NCBI RefSeq assembly: GCF_000429365.1
Contig: NZ_AUBS01000014.1
Span: forward strand, 1 to 64,000
Length of the DNA: 64,000 bases
From: Pseudodonghicola xiamenensis DSM 18339
Lineage (GTDB): Bacteria; Pseudomonadota; Alphaproteobacteria; Rhodobacterales; Rhodobacteraceae
Direction of reading: 5' to 3'
How positions within the stretch are numbered: the first letter of the stretch is position 1; each line of letters starts with the position of its first letter. A program made the position numbers and the translations under genes. Under the pieces are notes generated by a model, which made no database searches, was not told the DNA's origin, and was given only the letters and a program-made list of their open reading frames with translations. This document shows positions 45,201-54,359 of this stretch, in pieces.

Positions 45201-46217
45201 ATGATCCATAAGAACTGGGCCGAACTGATCAAGCCGACTCAGCTTGACGTGAAGCCGGGCAACGATCCCGCGCGCCAGGCCACTCTGGTCGCTGAACCGC
45301 TGGAACGCGGCTTTGGTCTGACTTTGGGCAACGCGCTGCGCCGGATCCTGATGTCGTCGCTGCAAGGCGCCGCCATTTCCAGCGTTCAGATCGACAACGT
45401 CCTGCACGAGTTTTCGTCGGTCGCCGGCGTGCGCGAGGATGTAACCGACATCATCCTGAACCTCAAGGGCGTGTCGCTGAAGATGGACGTCGAAGGGCCC
45501 AAGCGCCTGTCGATTTCCGCCAAGGGGCCGGCAGTGGTCACCGCTGGTGATATCAGCGAAACCGCCGGGATCGAGGTTCTGAACCGCGATCACGTGATCT
45601 GCCACCTGGACGATGGTGCCGATCTGTTCATGGAACTGACCGTGAACACTGGCAAGGGCTATGTCTCCGCCGACAAGAACAAGCCGGAAGATGCGCCTAT
45701 CGGCCTTATCCCGATCGACGCGATCTATTCGCCGATCAAGCGCGTCAGCTATGACGTTCAGCCGACCCGTGAAGGCCAGGTTCTGGACTATGACAAGCTG
45801 ACGATGAAGATCGAAACCGATGGGTCCATCACGCCGGACGACGCCGTGGCCTTCGCCGCGCGCATCCTGCAGGACCAGCTGTCGATCTTCGTGAACTTCG
45901 ACGAACCTGAGGCCGCCGGCCGCCAGGACGAAGACGACGGGCTGGAATTCAATCCGCTGCTTCTGAAGAAGGTGGACGAGCTGGAACTGTCGGTTCGTTC
46001 GGCAAACTGCCTGAAGAACGACAACATCGTCTATATCGGCGACCTGATCCTGAAGACCGAAGCCGAGATGCTGCGCACCCCGAACTTCGGCCGTAAGTCG
46101 CTGAACGAGATCAAGGAAGTGCTGTCGGGCATGGGTCTGCACCTTGGCATGGATGTCGAGGACTGGCCGCCGGACAACATCGAGGATCTGGCGAAGAAGT
46201 TCGAAGACAGCTTCTGA
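45201..46217 (+). CDS. rpoA: DNA-directed RNA polymerase subunit alpha
   Basis: RpoA has 338 residues. The N-terminal assembly domain and the C-terminal domain ([21 protein letters not shown], cited as [11 protein letters not shown]) are complete. The ATG at 45201 follows GGAGGGACC; an in-frame ATG at 45171 adds ten unrelated residues. Confidence 0.98.
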   Translation: MIHKNWAELIKPTQLDVKPGNDPARQATLVAEPLERGFGLTLGNALRRILMSSLQGAAISSVQIDNVLHEFSSVAGVREDVTDIILNLKGVSLKMDVEGPKRLSISAKGPAVVTAGDISETAGIEVLNRDHVICHLDDGADLFMELTVNTGKGYVSADKNKPEDAPIGLIPIDAIYSPIKRVSYDVQPTREGQVLDYDKLTMKIETDGSITPDDAVAFAARILQDQLSIFVNFDEPEAAGRQDEDDGLEFNPLLLKKVDELELSVRSANCLKNDNIVYIGDLILKTEAEMLRTPNFGRKSLNEIKEVLSGMGLHLGMDVEDWPPDNIEDLAKKFEDSF

Positions 46218-46235
46218 TCTTCGAAAACTGATCGG

Positions 46236-46253
46236 GGAGGGCTCAGGCCCTCC
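46236..46253 (+). other. Hairpin between rpoA and rplQ
   Basis: GGAGGGC and GCCCTCC pair around TCAG. The T-run is poor. The 158-nt spacer has other GC-rich segments but no clear promoter. Confidence 0.5.
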
Positions 46254-46375
46254 TCTGAATTCCCGGGTCTTGCCGGGGACAATATGGGCATCCCGCCCCA
46301 AGGAGAGTTGGCGACACTTTAGCCGGCCGGACAAAGCAAAATCGCCCCGAGAGGGCGCAAATCGGAGATAGTAAA

Positions 46376-46795
46376 ATGCGTCACGCACGTGGTTACCGCC
46401 GCCTGAACCGCACCCATGAGCACCGCAAGGCGCTGTTCGCCAACATGGCCGGCTCGCTGATCGAGCACGAGCAGATCAAGACCACCCTGCCGAAGGCCAA
46501 GGAACTGCGCCCGATCATCGAAAAGATGATCACGCTGGCCAAACGCGGCGATCTGCACGCCCGCCGTCAGGCGGCTGCCCGCCTGAAGCAGGACCAGCAT
46601 GTTGCCAAGCTGTTCGAAGTGCTGGGCCCGCGCTACAAGGACCGTCAGGGCGGCTATGTTCGCGTCCTGAAAGCCGGCTTCCGCTATGGCGACATGGCAC
46701 CGATGGCGATCATCGAATTCGTCGACCGTGATGTCGACGCCAAAGGCGCAGCCGACAAGGCCCGCGTCGCCGCCGAGGAAGCTGCCGAGGATTGA
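46376..46795 (+). CDS. rplQ: 50S ribosomal protein L17
   Basis: L17 has 139 residues. [19 protein letters not shown]-type N-terminus (cited as [11 protein letters not shown]). The acidic/Ala-rich C-terminus is normal for alphaproteobacteria. Last ribosomal gene of the cluster. Confidence 0.98.
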   Translation: MRHARGYRRLNRTHEHRKALFANMAGSLIEHEQIKTTLPKAKELRPIIEKMITLAKRGDLHARRQAAARLKQDQHVAKLFEVLGPRYKDRQGGYVRVLKAGFRYGDMAPMAIIEFVDRDVDAKGAADKARVAAEEAAED

Positions 46796-46820
46796 TCCTC
46801 GGCCTGTTCGGCAGAATTTC

Positions 46821-46848
46821 AGGGGCGTCCTTTGGGGGCGCCCCTTTT
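46821..46848 (+). terminator. Intrinsic terminator after rplQ
   Basis: A 10-bp stem with one T-G pair (46821-46830 / 46836-46845) ends in TTTT. It lies between two convergent genes and may work in both directions. Confidence 0.85.
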
Positions 46849-46853
46849 GCATT

Positions 46854-47306
46854 TCAGTCGTCCATCGCGTCCAGGGCCGCTTTCACCTCGGTCTCGATCC
46901 TGTCGCGGGGATGATGGGTCAGATCCTTGTCGATCTCGGCCACGAGCCTGGCTTTGACCTCGGGGTGCAGCGCCTCGCGGATCGCGCCCAGAACCTTCGG
47001 GCCGGCGGCGATCACGACATGCTGAAAGTCGCCGCGATGGGCATGTTCATAAAGGATGTCGGACAGCTCAGTGGCAAAACGGTCGCGGGCCAGGGTGCGC
47101 CAGTCAGTCGCCTCCAGTGCGGACATCTGGTTGGGGCCGGGATCAGGCATTCGTCCGGGCCGGTCGGCATTCTCGGGCTCTTGCGGTTGCTCCTCGCGGG
47201 CGATGACTTGAAAATTCGGGTCTTGATGATCGGTCAGGTTCCGCATCAGCAGCGCCTTTTCCCCATCCGCCACGACGACCCAGGTTCCGTTTGTCAGTTT
47301 CGGCAT
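46854..47306 (-). CDS. Host attachment family protein
   Basis: The 150-residue protein resembles the host-attachment family found next to unrelated genes in alphaproteobacteria (named after an Agrobacterium locus). WVVVADGEKALLMRN and VVIAAGPKVLGAIREAL are visible. The fold is related to the eRF1-domain 3-like / baeRF group. Its biochemical role is not known; the name should not be read as proof of attachment. Confidence 0.8.
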   Translation of the reverse strand: MPKLTNGTWVVVADGEKALLMRNLTDHQDPNFQVIAREEQPQEPENADRPGRMPDPGPNQMSALEATDWRTLARDRFATELSDILYEHAHRGDFQHVVIAAGPKVLGAIREALHPEVKARLVAEIDKDLTHHPRDRIETEVKAALDAMDD

Positions 47307-47450
47307 TTTAGACTCTCTTCCTTGGGTGATGGGCCAGCCTAACCCGTTTCTCCGCCGCAGCTCAAGAAACCGTCACCGCCCCGCGAGGAGCTCCGGCTTG
47401 CAATCGCAGGGCCCGGGGCGCATATCCGAAACCAACCGAAAGGAGGCCCA

Positions 47451-48833
47451 ATGTTCCGTATTCTCCTGATTGTTCTGGGGCTGTCGATGGCGCAGCCGGT
47501 GCTGGCCGATACGCGGGTGCCGCAGTCGCAGGCCGAAATCTCGCTGGGATTTGCGCCCTTGGTCAAGTCGGCGGCGCCGGCTGTCGTCAATATCTACGCC
47601 AAGATCGTGACCAAAGGGTATGATAGCCCCTTTGCCGGGGATCCCTTCTTTCGCAATTTCTTCCAGGGCTTCGGGACACCGCGGCAGCGGGTGCAGAATT
47701 CTCTGGGCTCTGGGGTGATCCTGTCGGCTGATGGGATTGTGGTGTCGAACTATCATGTGGTGGCCGAGGCCAGCGAGATTCGCGTGGTGACCACGGATCG
47801 CAAGGAATATGACGCCAAGGTCGTGCTGGCCGACAAGGATGCCGATCTGGCGGTGTTGCAGCTTCAGGATGCGCAGGGGCTGCCGTTTCTGAAACTGCGC
47901 AATTCTGATCGGGTCGAGGTGGGGGAGCTGGTGCTGGCCATCGGGAATCCCTTCGGCGTCGGCCAGACGGTCAGCAGCGGCATCGTGTCGGGGCTGGCGC
48001 GGACCGGTGGTGCCAGCGGTGGCGGCCTGGGCTATTTCATCCAGACCGACGCGCCGATCAACCCGGGCAATTCCGGTGGGGCGCTGATCGACGTGAATGG
48101 CGATCTGATCGGGATCAACTCGCGGATCCTGACCCGGTCGGGTGGCTCGAACGGCATTGGCTTCGCCATACCGGCCAATCTGGTGGCACAATTCATGCGT
48201 CAGGCGCAGGAGGGCAACGACCGTTTCGAACGCCCCTGGGCCGGGATGGGCGGGCAATCGGTCGATGCCGATCTGGCGCATTCTCTGGGGCTCGATATGC
48301 CCGAGGGCATCGTGATCTCGGATCTGCATCCCGACAGCCCCTTCGCCAAGGCCGGTTTCAAGGTCGGTGATGTAATCACCCGGGTCGACGGGTTGCCGGT
48401 AAACTCGCCGCCCGAGATGATCTTTCGGATGACTGTCACCGGGATCGGCGAAACCGCAAGCTTTACCCGTGTCCGCGACGGCAAGGCCAAGGAGATCGAG
48501 GTGACGATGATCGCCGCACCGGACTCCCCGGCTTCGGACCCGGTGACATTGGGGGACAAGACCATGTTGCCGGGGTTGAGCGTTGCACTGGCCAACCCCG
48601 CGGTTGTGGCGCGGCTTGGGCTGCCGCTGTCGACCGAGGGCGTGGTGGTCACCGACGCCGGCCCCTTTGGCGCGCGGGCCGGGCTGCAGCCGGGTGATGT
48701 GATCCTTACCATCAACGATGAGGCGATCACCCGCACGCGGGACGTGAAAAAGGCACTGACCGATACCGGCCGTTGGCTGACCATGGAGCTGGAGCGGCGC
48801 GGCCAGAAGCTCAACCTCCGGATCAGGCTGTAA
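47451..48833 (+). CDS. DegP/DegQ (Do) family periplasmic serine protease
   Basis: The 460-residue protease has a signal peptide (about 1-19, VLA cleavage). The trypsin-like domain carries H102 (SNYHVV), D132 (DADLAVL) and S208 (NPGNSGG). Two PDZ domains follow (about 255-345 and 370-458). It degrades or chaperones misfolded periplasmic proteins. AAAGGAGG precedes the ATG. rarA follows after 5 nt. Confidence 0.95.
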   Translation: MFRILLIVLGLSMAQPVLADTRVPQSQAEISLGFAPLVKSAAPAVVNIYAKIVTKGYDSPFAGDPFFRNFFQGFGTPRQRVQNSLGSGVILSADGIVVSNYHVVAEASEIRVVTTDRKEYDAKVVLADKDADLAVLQLQDAQGLPFLKLRNSDRVEVGELVLAIGNPFGVGQTVSSGIVSGLARTGGASGGGLGYFIQTDAPINPGNSGGALIDVNGDLIGINSRILTRSGGSNGIGFAIPANLVAQFMRQAQEGNDRFERPWAGMGGQSVDADLAHSLGLDMPEGIVISDLHPDSPFAKAGFKVGDVITRVDGLPVNSPPEMIFRMTVTGIGETASFTRVRDGKAKEIEVTMIAAPDSPASDPVTLGDKTMLPGLSVALANPAVVARLGLPLSTEGVVVTDAGPFGARAGLQPGDVILTINDEAITRTRDVKKALTDTGRWLTMELERRGQKLNLRIRL

Positions 48834-48838
48834 TCTTC

Positions 48839-50155
48839 GTGGCCGATCTTTTCGACAGCCCGGGCGGGGGGGGCGAGGCTCCCGCCCCGAACAGGCCGCT
48901 GGCGGATCGCCTGCGGCCTCAATCGCTTGGCGAGGTGATCGGCCAGGCGCAGATCCTTGGTCCCGACGGGCCTCTGGGCGCGATGCTGGCGGCGCATTCG
49001 CTGTCCTCGCTGATCCTGTGGGGACCGCCGGGGGTGGGCAAGACCACGATTGCCCGGCTGCTGGCAGAAGAGAGCGATCTGCATTTCGTCCAGATCAGCG
49101 CCATCTTCACCGGTGTTGCCGATCTGAAGAAGGTGTTCGAGGCCGCCAAGCTGCACCGCAAGGCCGGTAAGGGCACCTTGCTCTTCGTTGACGAAATCCA
49201 CCGCTTCAACAAGGCGCAGCAGGACGGCTTTCTGCCCTATATGGAGGATGGCACCATCCTGCTGATCGGGGCGACCACCGAGAACCCGTCATTCGAACTG
49301 AACGCGGCGCTTCTGTCGCGTTCGCAGGTGCTGGTGCTGGAACGGCTCAGCCTTGCCGATCTGGAACGTCTCGCCCAACGGGCGGAGAAGGAGATGGGCC
49401 GCCCGCTACCGCTGGATGGTCCGGCGCGCGAGGCGCTGCTGGAAATGGCCGATGGCGACGGGCGGACGCTGTTGAACCTGATCGAACAGGCGATGGCCTG
49501 GAAGGTCGACGGCAAGCTGACGCCCGATCAGCTTGCCACCCGGCTGATGCGGCGGGCGGCGAAATACGACAAATCGGGGGACGAGCATTACAACCTGATC
49601 TCGGCCCTGCATAAATCGGTGCGCGGATCGGATCCGGATGCGGCGATCTACTGGTTCGCGCGGATGCTGGAGGGCGGCGAGGATCCCCGCTATCTCGCCC
49701 GCCGGCTGGTGCGCATGGCGGTCGAGGACATCGGCCTCGCCGATCCGCAGGCACAGACCCATTGCCTGCACGCCTGGGAGACTTACGAGCGCATCGGCTC
49801 GCCCGAAGGGGAGCTGGCGCTGGGGCAGGCGGTGATCTATCTGGCGCTCGCTCCGAAATCCAATGCCGGCTATGTCGCCTACAAGGCCGCGCGCAAACTG
49901 GCCAAGCAAAGCGGCAGTGCGCCGCCGCCCAAGCATATCCTGAATGCGCCGACCTCGATGATGAAGGATCAGGGTTATGGGGCCGGCTATGCCTATGATC
50001 ACGATGCCGAGGACGGATTTTCGGGGCAGAACTATTTCCCCGAAGGCATGCGCCGCCCGGTGATCTATGCCCCGGTCGAACGCGGTTTCGAGCGCGAGCT
50101 GAAGAAACGGCTGGATTTCTTCACCCGGCTCAGGCTGCAGCGGCAGGGGAATTAG
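48839..50155 (+). CDS. rarA: Replication-associated recombination protein A (RarA/MgsA)
   Basis: The 438-residue AAA+ ATPase has Walker A GPPGVGKT (62-69), Walker B DEIHRFNK (118-125) and a C-terminal tetramerisation/MgsA domain (YVAYKAARKLAKQSG). It acts at stalled replication forks. The GTG at 48839 (MADLFDS) is chosen because family proteins start so; the ribosome-binding site is weak and translation may be coupled to the protease gene. Confidence 0.93.
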   Translation: MADLFDSPGGGGEAPAPNRPLADRLRPQSLGEVIGQAQILGPDGPLGAMLAAHSLSSLILWGPPGVGKTTIARLLAEESDLHFVQISAIFTGVADLKKVFEAAKLHRKAGKGTLLFVDEIHRFNKAQQDGFLPYMEDGTILLIGATTENPSFELNAALLSRSQVLVLERLSLADLERLAQRAEKEMGRPLPLDGPAREALLEMADGDGRTLLNLIEQAMAWKVDGKLTPDQLATRLMRRAAKYDKSGDEHYNLISALHKSVRGSDPDAAIYWFARMLEGGEDPRYLARRLVRMAVEDIGLADPQAQTHCLHAWETYERIGSPEGELALGQAVIYLALAPKSNAGYVAYKAARKLAKQSGSAPPPKHILNAPTSMMKDQGYGAGYAYDHDAEDGFSGQNYFPEGMRRPVIYAPVERGFERELKKRLDFFTRLRLQRQGN

Positions 50156-50197
50156 GCCACGCTTGACTCTGATGCGCCCCCGCGCGACAGACCGGCC

Positions 50198-50578
50198 ATG
50201 ATTTATTCGGTTTCACTTGTGGCGGTGGGCGGCGCGATCGGCGCCTCCCTGCGCTATTTGACGGGGCTTCTGGTGACCTGGCTGCTGGATCATCCGGCGT
50301 TTCCCATGGCGATCCTTACCGTCAATATCCTTGGCTCCTTCATCATGGGGCTTTTCGTGGTGGCGGCGGCCCACAAGGGGCTGACACATCTCAGCCCACT
50401 GGTGGTGACCGGCTTCCTGGGTGGGTTCACCACCTTTTCCTCTTTCTCGCTGGAGACGGTGACCTTGATCGAACGGGGCGACATGGCGCAGGCGGCACTT
50501 TATGTGGGTCTGTCGGTCGGGGTTTCGATTGCGGCACTGGCCGGCGGCATGATGCTGGCACGCGGGGTTTTCGCATGA
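50198..50578 (+). CDS. crcB: Fluoride channel CrcB/Fluc
   Basis: The 126-residue protein has four membrane segments. GAIGASLRY, NILGSFIMG and GFLGGFTTFSSFS are the conserved Fluc motifs. It exports fluoride as a dimer. No fluoride riboswitch was recognised upstream. Overlaps the next gene by 4 nt. Confidence 0.95.
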   Translation: MIYSVSLVAVGGAIGASLRYLTGLLVTWLLDHPAFPMAILTVNILGSFIMGLFVVAAAHKGLTHLSPLVVTGFLGGFTTFSSFSLETVTLIERGDMAQAALYVGLSVGVSIAALAGGMMLARGVFA

Positions 50579-51624
50579 GCAAGGTTCAGACCATCACAGT
50601 GGCCGAGGGCGACGGGGATCAGCGGCTGGATCGCTGGCTGAAACGGCAGTTTCCCCATATCAGCCAGGGCCGGATCGAAAAGATGTGCCGCAAGGGCGAA
50701 CTGCGGGTCGATGGTGGCCGGGTCAAGGCCTCGACCCGGCTGGAAGTCGGCCAGCAGGTGCGGGTGCCGCCGCTGACCGAGGCTGACCAGAGACCGGCGC
50801 CGGCAGTCAGCCGCAGCCGCGTCAGCGATGCGGACGCCAGGATGATCCAGTCCTGCGTGATCTATCGAGACGACGATATCATCGCGCTGAACAAGCCACC
50901 GGGGCTTGCGGTGCAGGGCGGCTCTGGCATGGCCAAGCATGTGGATGGGCTGGGCGAGGCGCTGCGCTTCGGGCTGGAGGAAAATCCGCGGCTGGTGCAC
51001 CGGCTCGATAAGGACACATCGGGGGTGTTGCTGCTGGCGCGTCGGCGCGAGGTGGCCAGCACCCTGACGGCGAGCTTCCGCCATCACGCCACCCGCAAGA
51101 TCTATTGGGCGGTGGTCGCTGGCGTGCCGACCCCCTATTTGGGTGAGATCAAGGCCGGGCTGGTCAAGGCCGGTGGTCATGGCGCCAAGGGCGAGGGCGA
51201 AAAGATGATCGCCGTTCACCCGCGCGATATCGACGATACCCCCGGTGCCAAGCGGGCGCATACGCTTTATGCCACGCTCTACCGCGTTGGCAGCCGCGCC
51301 GCCTGGGTGGCGCTGGAGCCGCTGACCGGGCGCACCCACCAGTTGCGCGTGCATATGGCCGAGATGGGCCACCCGATCGTGGGGGATGGCAAATACGGTG
51401 GGTCCGGCCAGGAGAATCTGGGCGACGGCTGGGGTGCGCAGTTGGGCGGCATCATCAGCAAGAAGCTGCACCTGCATGCCCGCAGCCTGACGTTCGAACA
51501 TCCGGTGACCAAGAAACAGATGATGATCACCGCCGATCTGCCCGAGCATATGAAGCACACCTTCGACACTTTCGGCTGGACCGAGGATCTGGCCGAAGAT
51601 GATCCGTTCGAGGCACTGCGGTGA
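50575..51624 (+). CDS. RluA-family 23S rRNA pseudouridine synthase (RluC-like)
   Basis: The 349-residue enzyme has an N-terminal S4 domain (about 15-70) and the RluA catalytic domain with HRLDKDTSG (D145 catalytic). RluC modifies U955/U2504/U2580 in E. coli; the exact sites here are inferred from overall likeness. Overlaps crcB and the HAD gene by 4 nt. Confidence 0.92.
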   Translation: MSKVQTITVAEGDGDQRLDRWLKRQFPHISQGRIEKMCRKGELRVDGGRVKASTRLEVGQQVRVPPLTEADQRPAPAVSRSRVSDADARMIQSCVIYRDDDIIALNKPPGLAVQGGSGMAKHVDGLGEALRFGLEENPRLVHRLDKDTSGVLLLARRREVASTLTASFRHHATRKIYWAVVAGVPTPYLGEIKAGLVKAGGHGAKGEGEKMIAVHPRDIDDTPGAKRAHTLYATLYRVGSRAAWVALEPLTGRTHQLRVHMAEMGHPIVGDGKYGGSGQENLGDGWGAQLGGIISKKLHLHARSLTFEHPVTKKQMMITADLPEHMKHTFDTFGWTEDLAEDDPFEALR

Positions 51625-52298
51625 GCCTGCGACTGGTAATTTTCGACGTCGACGGCACCCTGGTCGACAGCCAGGCGGCAATCGTCGCGGCGATGGAGGC
51701 GGCATTCGCCGCGCAGCGGATGGCGGTGCCGCCCCGGGCGGCGATCCTGTCGATTGTCGGCCTGTCGCTGGATCATGCCATGCTGCGATTGGTGCCTGAG
51801 GCCGGCGCTGACACTCGTGCCCGGCTGGTCGAAGGCTACAAGCAAGCCTATCACGATCAGCGCCTGGCCCAGGGCGCGGCGCATTCGCCGCTGTTTCCGG
51901 GCGCGTTGGGGCTGTTGGAGACGCTGCATGCCCAGCCGGAGACGCTGCTGGCGGTGGCCACGGGAAAATCGCGCCGCGGCCTTGATGCGCTGATCGAATC
52001 GCATGGGCTCGGTCGTTTTTTCGTGTCCCGGCAGGTGGCCGACGATCACCCGTCCAAGCCGCATCCCTCGATGATCCATGCCGCGCTTGCCGATACCGGG
52101 GTCGAGGCTGTCGATGCGGCGATGATCGGTGATACCAGTTTCGACATGGAGATGGCACGTGCCGCCGGGGTTGCCGGGGTCGGCGTCGGCTGGGGCTATC
52201 ACCCGGTGTCGGCACTGGAGCCGGTGGCGCGCCGGGTCGTGCTGCGGTTTGACGAGGTGACCCCCGCCCTCGATGCAATCTGGAAGGAGCGGACATGA
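51621..52298 (+). CDS. HAD-superfamily phosphatase, subfamily IA (phosphoglycolate phosphatase-like)
   Basis: The 225-residue protein has motif I DVDGTLVDS (catalytic Asp residues 9 and 11 by position), motif III K in DDHPSKPHPSM and motif IV MIGDTSFDMEMA. It probably removes phosphate from a small metabolite. GTG start at 51621 in the end of the pseudouridine synthase gene. Confidence 0.9.
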   Translation: MSLRLVIFDVDGTLVDSQAAIVAAMEAAFAAQRMAVPPRAAILSIVGLSLDHAMLRLVPEAGADTRARLVEGYKQAYHDQRLAQGAAHSPLFPGALGLLETLHAQPETLLAVATGKSRRGLDALIESHGLGRFFVSRQVADDHPSKPHPSMIHAALADTGVEAVDAAMIGDTSFDMEMARAAGVAGVGVGWGYHPVSALEPVARRVVLRFDEVTPALDAIWKERT

Positions 52299-52999
52299 GC
52301 GAGTGGAAGCGCAAGCGGTTTTGGGATGAGACGAGTGTTGCCGAGTGCGATGGAGGGTTTCAGGTCCTGCTGGATGGCCGGGTGCTGAAGACACCGGCCA
52401 AGTCGGCGCTGATTCTGCCCACGCGCGCAATGGCCGAGGCCGTGGCCGCCGAATGGGCTGCCCAGGATGGGGAAATCGACCCGGGCAGCATGCCTTTCAC
52501 ACGTTCGGCCAACGCGGCGATCGACAAGGTTCGCCCGCAGCGGGCCGAGGTCGCCGACATGCTGGCGGACTATGGCGATAGCGATCTCCTGTGTTATCGC
52601 GCCGATGCGCCGCAGGAGCTTGCCGACCGGCAGGCCGCGCAATGGGAGCCGGCGCTCGACTGGGCGGCCGAGACGTTGGGCGCCAGGCTGGAAGCGCGCG
52701 AAGGGGTCATGCATCGTCCGCAGGATCCCGAAGGGCAGGCACGGTTGCGGGCACATGTTCACCAACTTGATCCGTTCCAGCTTGCCGGCTTTCACGATCT
52801 GGTGAGCTTGACCGGTTCTTTGATCCTTGGCTTTGCCGCGGCGCGGGACTGGCGCGACGCCGATACGATCTGGACGCTCTCGCGGCTTGACGAGCTTTGG
52901 CAGGAAGAACAGTGGGGCGAGGATGACGAGGCGCAGGAGGCCGCGAATATCAAGCGCGACGCTTTCCTGCACGCCAAGAAATTCTTTGATATCGCCTGA
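52295..52999 (+). CDS. ATP12 family F1-ATPase assembly chaperone
   Basis: The 234-residue protein matches ATP12: KRFWDETSV at the start, PFTRSANAAIDKV and the DLLCYRADAPQEL region. In mitochondria and alphaproteobacteria it helps build F1 by binding the alpha subunit. It overlaps the HAD gene by 4 nt. Last gene of the rluC-HAD-atp12 run. Confidence 0.92.
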   Translation: MSEWKRKRFWDETSVAECDGGFQVLLDGRVLKTPAKSALILPTRAMAEAVAAEWAAQDGEIDPGSMPFTRSANAAIDKVRPQRAEVADMLADYGDSDLLCYRADAPQELADRQAAQWEPALDWAAETLGARLEAREGVMHRPQDPEGQARLRAHVHQLDPFQLAGFHDLVSLTGSLILGFAAARDWRDADTIWTLSRLDELWQEEQWGEDDEAQEAANIKRDAFLHAKKFFDIA

Positions 53000-53155
53000 T
53001 TGTTCACGGACTGGGCGGGCTGACATTCTCCCGGCGGCGGCTTGGGGGCGACCCATTCAATTGTCTGATCCCGCCCTTGACGTAGCTTGATGAATCCGCC
53101 CACACTTAAGCATGCTGAAGGGGAGATATCCATTTCGGTGTCCGAACCGGTGCAA

Positions 53156-53170
53156 ATTTACCGGGTAAAT
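53156..53170. promoter_or_regulatory. 15-nt palindrome upstream of aapJ
   Basis: ATTTACC and GGTAAAT flank a single G, about 40 nt before the aapJ start. It may be an operator. No regulator gene is adjacent and no clear promoter was placed in this 210-nt gap. Confidence 0.4.
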
Positions 53171-53209
53171 CCGCCAACGCAGGTGGCGGTAACTCAGGAA
53201 GAGGTGAAA

Positions 53210-54226
53210 ATGAAAAAAACCGTATTTTGGGGTGTGCTTACCGTTGCCGGACTGGCTGCGGGCGCAGCCGCTGCGGGGACGATGGATGACGTCAAGGCCC
53301 GTGGCAAGCTGAACTGCGGCGTGTCGACCGGCCTGGTGGGATTTTCTGCACCCGATGCGAATGGTGAGTGGGGTGGCTTCGATGTGGCTGTCTGCCGCGC
53401 CGTCGCGGCTGCCGTGCTGGGGGATCCTTCCGCAGTCGAATTCGTTCCGACAACCGGCAAGACCCGTTTTACCGCGCTGGCCTCGGGTGAGATCGACGTT
53501 CTGGCGCGCAACACCACCTGGACGTTCTCGCGCGATGTCGATCTGAAGTTCGAATTCGTCGGCGTTAACTACTATGACGGTCAGGGCTTCATGGTTCCGA
53601 AATCGCTGGGCGTCAGCTCGGCCAAGGAACTGGATGGCGCCACCGTCTGCATCCAGACCGGCACCACCACCGAGCTGAACCTCGCGGATTTCTTCCGCGC
53701 CAACAACATCAGCTATGAACCGGTGCCGATTGAAACCAACGCCGAGGCGCAGCAGCAATATCTGGCCGGTGCCTGTGACGTTTACACCACCGATGCGTCC
53801 GGCCTGGCCGCGACCCGCGCCACTTTCGAGAACCCGGGCGATCACGTGATCCTGCCCGAGATCATCTCGAAAGAGCCGCTGGGGCCGCTGGTTCGTCATG
53901 GTGACAGCGAATGGGGCGATGTGGTCCGCTGGACCCTGAACGCGCTGATCGCGGCCGAGGAATACGGCATTACCTCCGCCAATATCGAAGAGCTGTCCAA
54001 GGGCACCAACAACCCGGAAATCAACCGGATGCTGGGGACCGAAGGCACGCTGGGCGAAATGCTGGGCCTGGACAAGGAATGGGCCAAGCGGGCGATTTCC
54101 GCCGGCGGCAACTATGGCGAAATCTTTGCCAAGACCATCGGTGAAAACACTCCGGTCGGTCTGGCACGCGGGCTGAACGCCCAGTGGACCGATGGTGGCC
54201 TGATGTATTCGCCGCCGTTCCGGTAA
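53210..54226 (+). CDS. aapJ: General L-amino-acid ABC transporter, substrate-binding protein
   Basis: The 338-residue periplasmic protein has a signal peptide (1-22, AAAA-G) and the family 3 binding fold (CGVSTGLVGFSAPDANGEWGGFDV, cited as GLVGFSAPD). AapJ/BztA bind Glu, Gln, Asp, Asn and other L-amino acids. The ATG at 53210 has GAGGTG upstream. A terminator follows that may lower expression of the downstream permeases. Confidence 0.92.
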   Translation: MKKTVFWGVLTVAGLAAGAAAAGTMDDVKARGKLNCGVSTGLVGFSAPDANGEWGGFDVAVCRAVAAAVLGDPSAVEFVPTTGKTRFTALASGEIDVLARNTTWTFSRDVDLKFEFVGVNYYDGQGFMVPKSLGVSSAKELDGATVCIQTGTTTELNLADFFRANNISYEPVPIETNAEAQQQYLAGACDVYTTDASGLAATRATFENPGDHVILPEIISKEPLGPLVRHGDSEWGDVVRWTLNALIAAEEYGITSANIEELSKGTNNPEINRMLGTEGTLGEMLGLDKEWAKRAISAGGNYGEIFAKTIGENTPVGLARGLNAQWTDGGLMYSPPFR

Positions 54227-54240
54227 CATGATCTGCAATC

Positions 54241-54271
54241 AGGGCGCGGGCATTTCCCGCGCCCTTTTTGT
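54241..54271 (+). terminator. Intrinsic terminator after aapJ
   Basis: A 10-bp perfect stem (54241-54250 / 54256-54265) with loop CATTT ends in TTTTG. Partial read-through would give more binding protein than permease. Confidence 0.9.
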
Positions 54272-54359
54272 ATTTGAAAGATAACAGGTCCTGTCTTCAC
54301 GGAGCGGGGAAAAACCCCGCCGGAGGAAAAGACTGCGACGCACGGGGATTGCAACGGTC

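Noticed and set aside
50156-50197. Fluoride riboswitch upstream of crcB
   Set aside because: Only 42 nt separate rarA and crcB and they lack the conserved riboswitch core; a CTCTGATG stretch alone is not enough.
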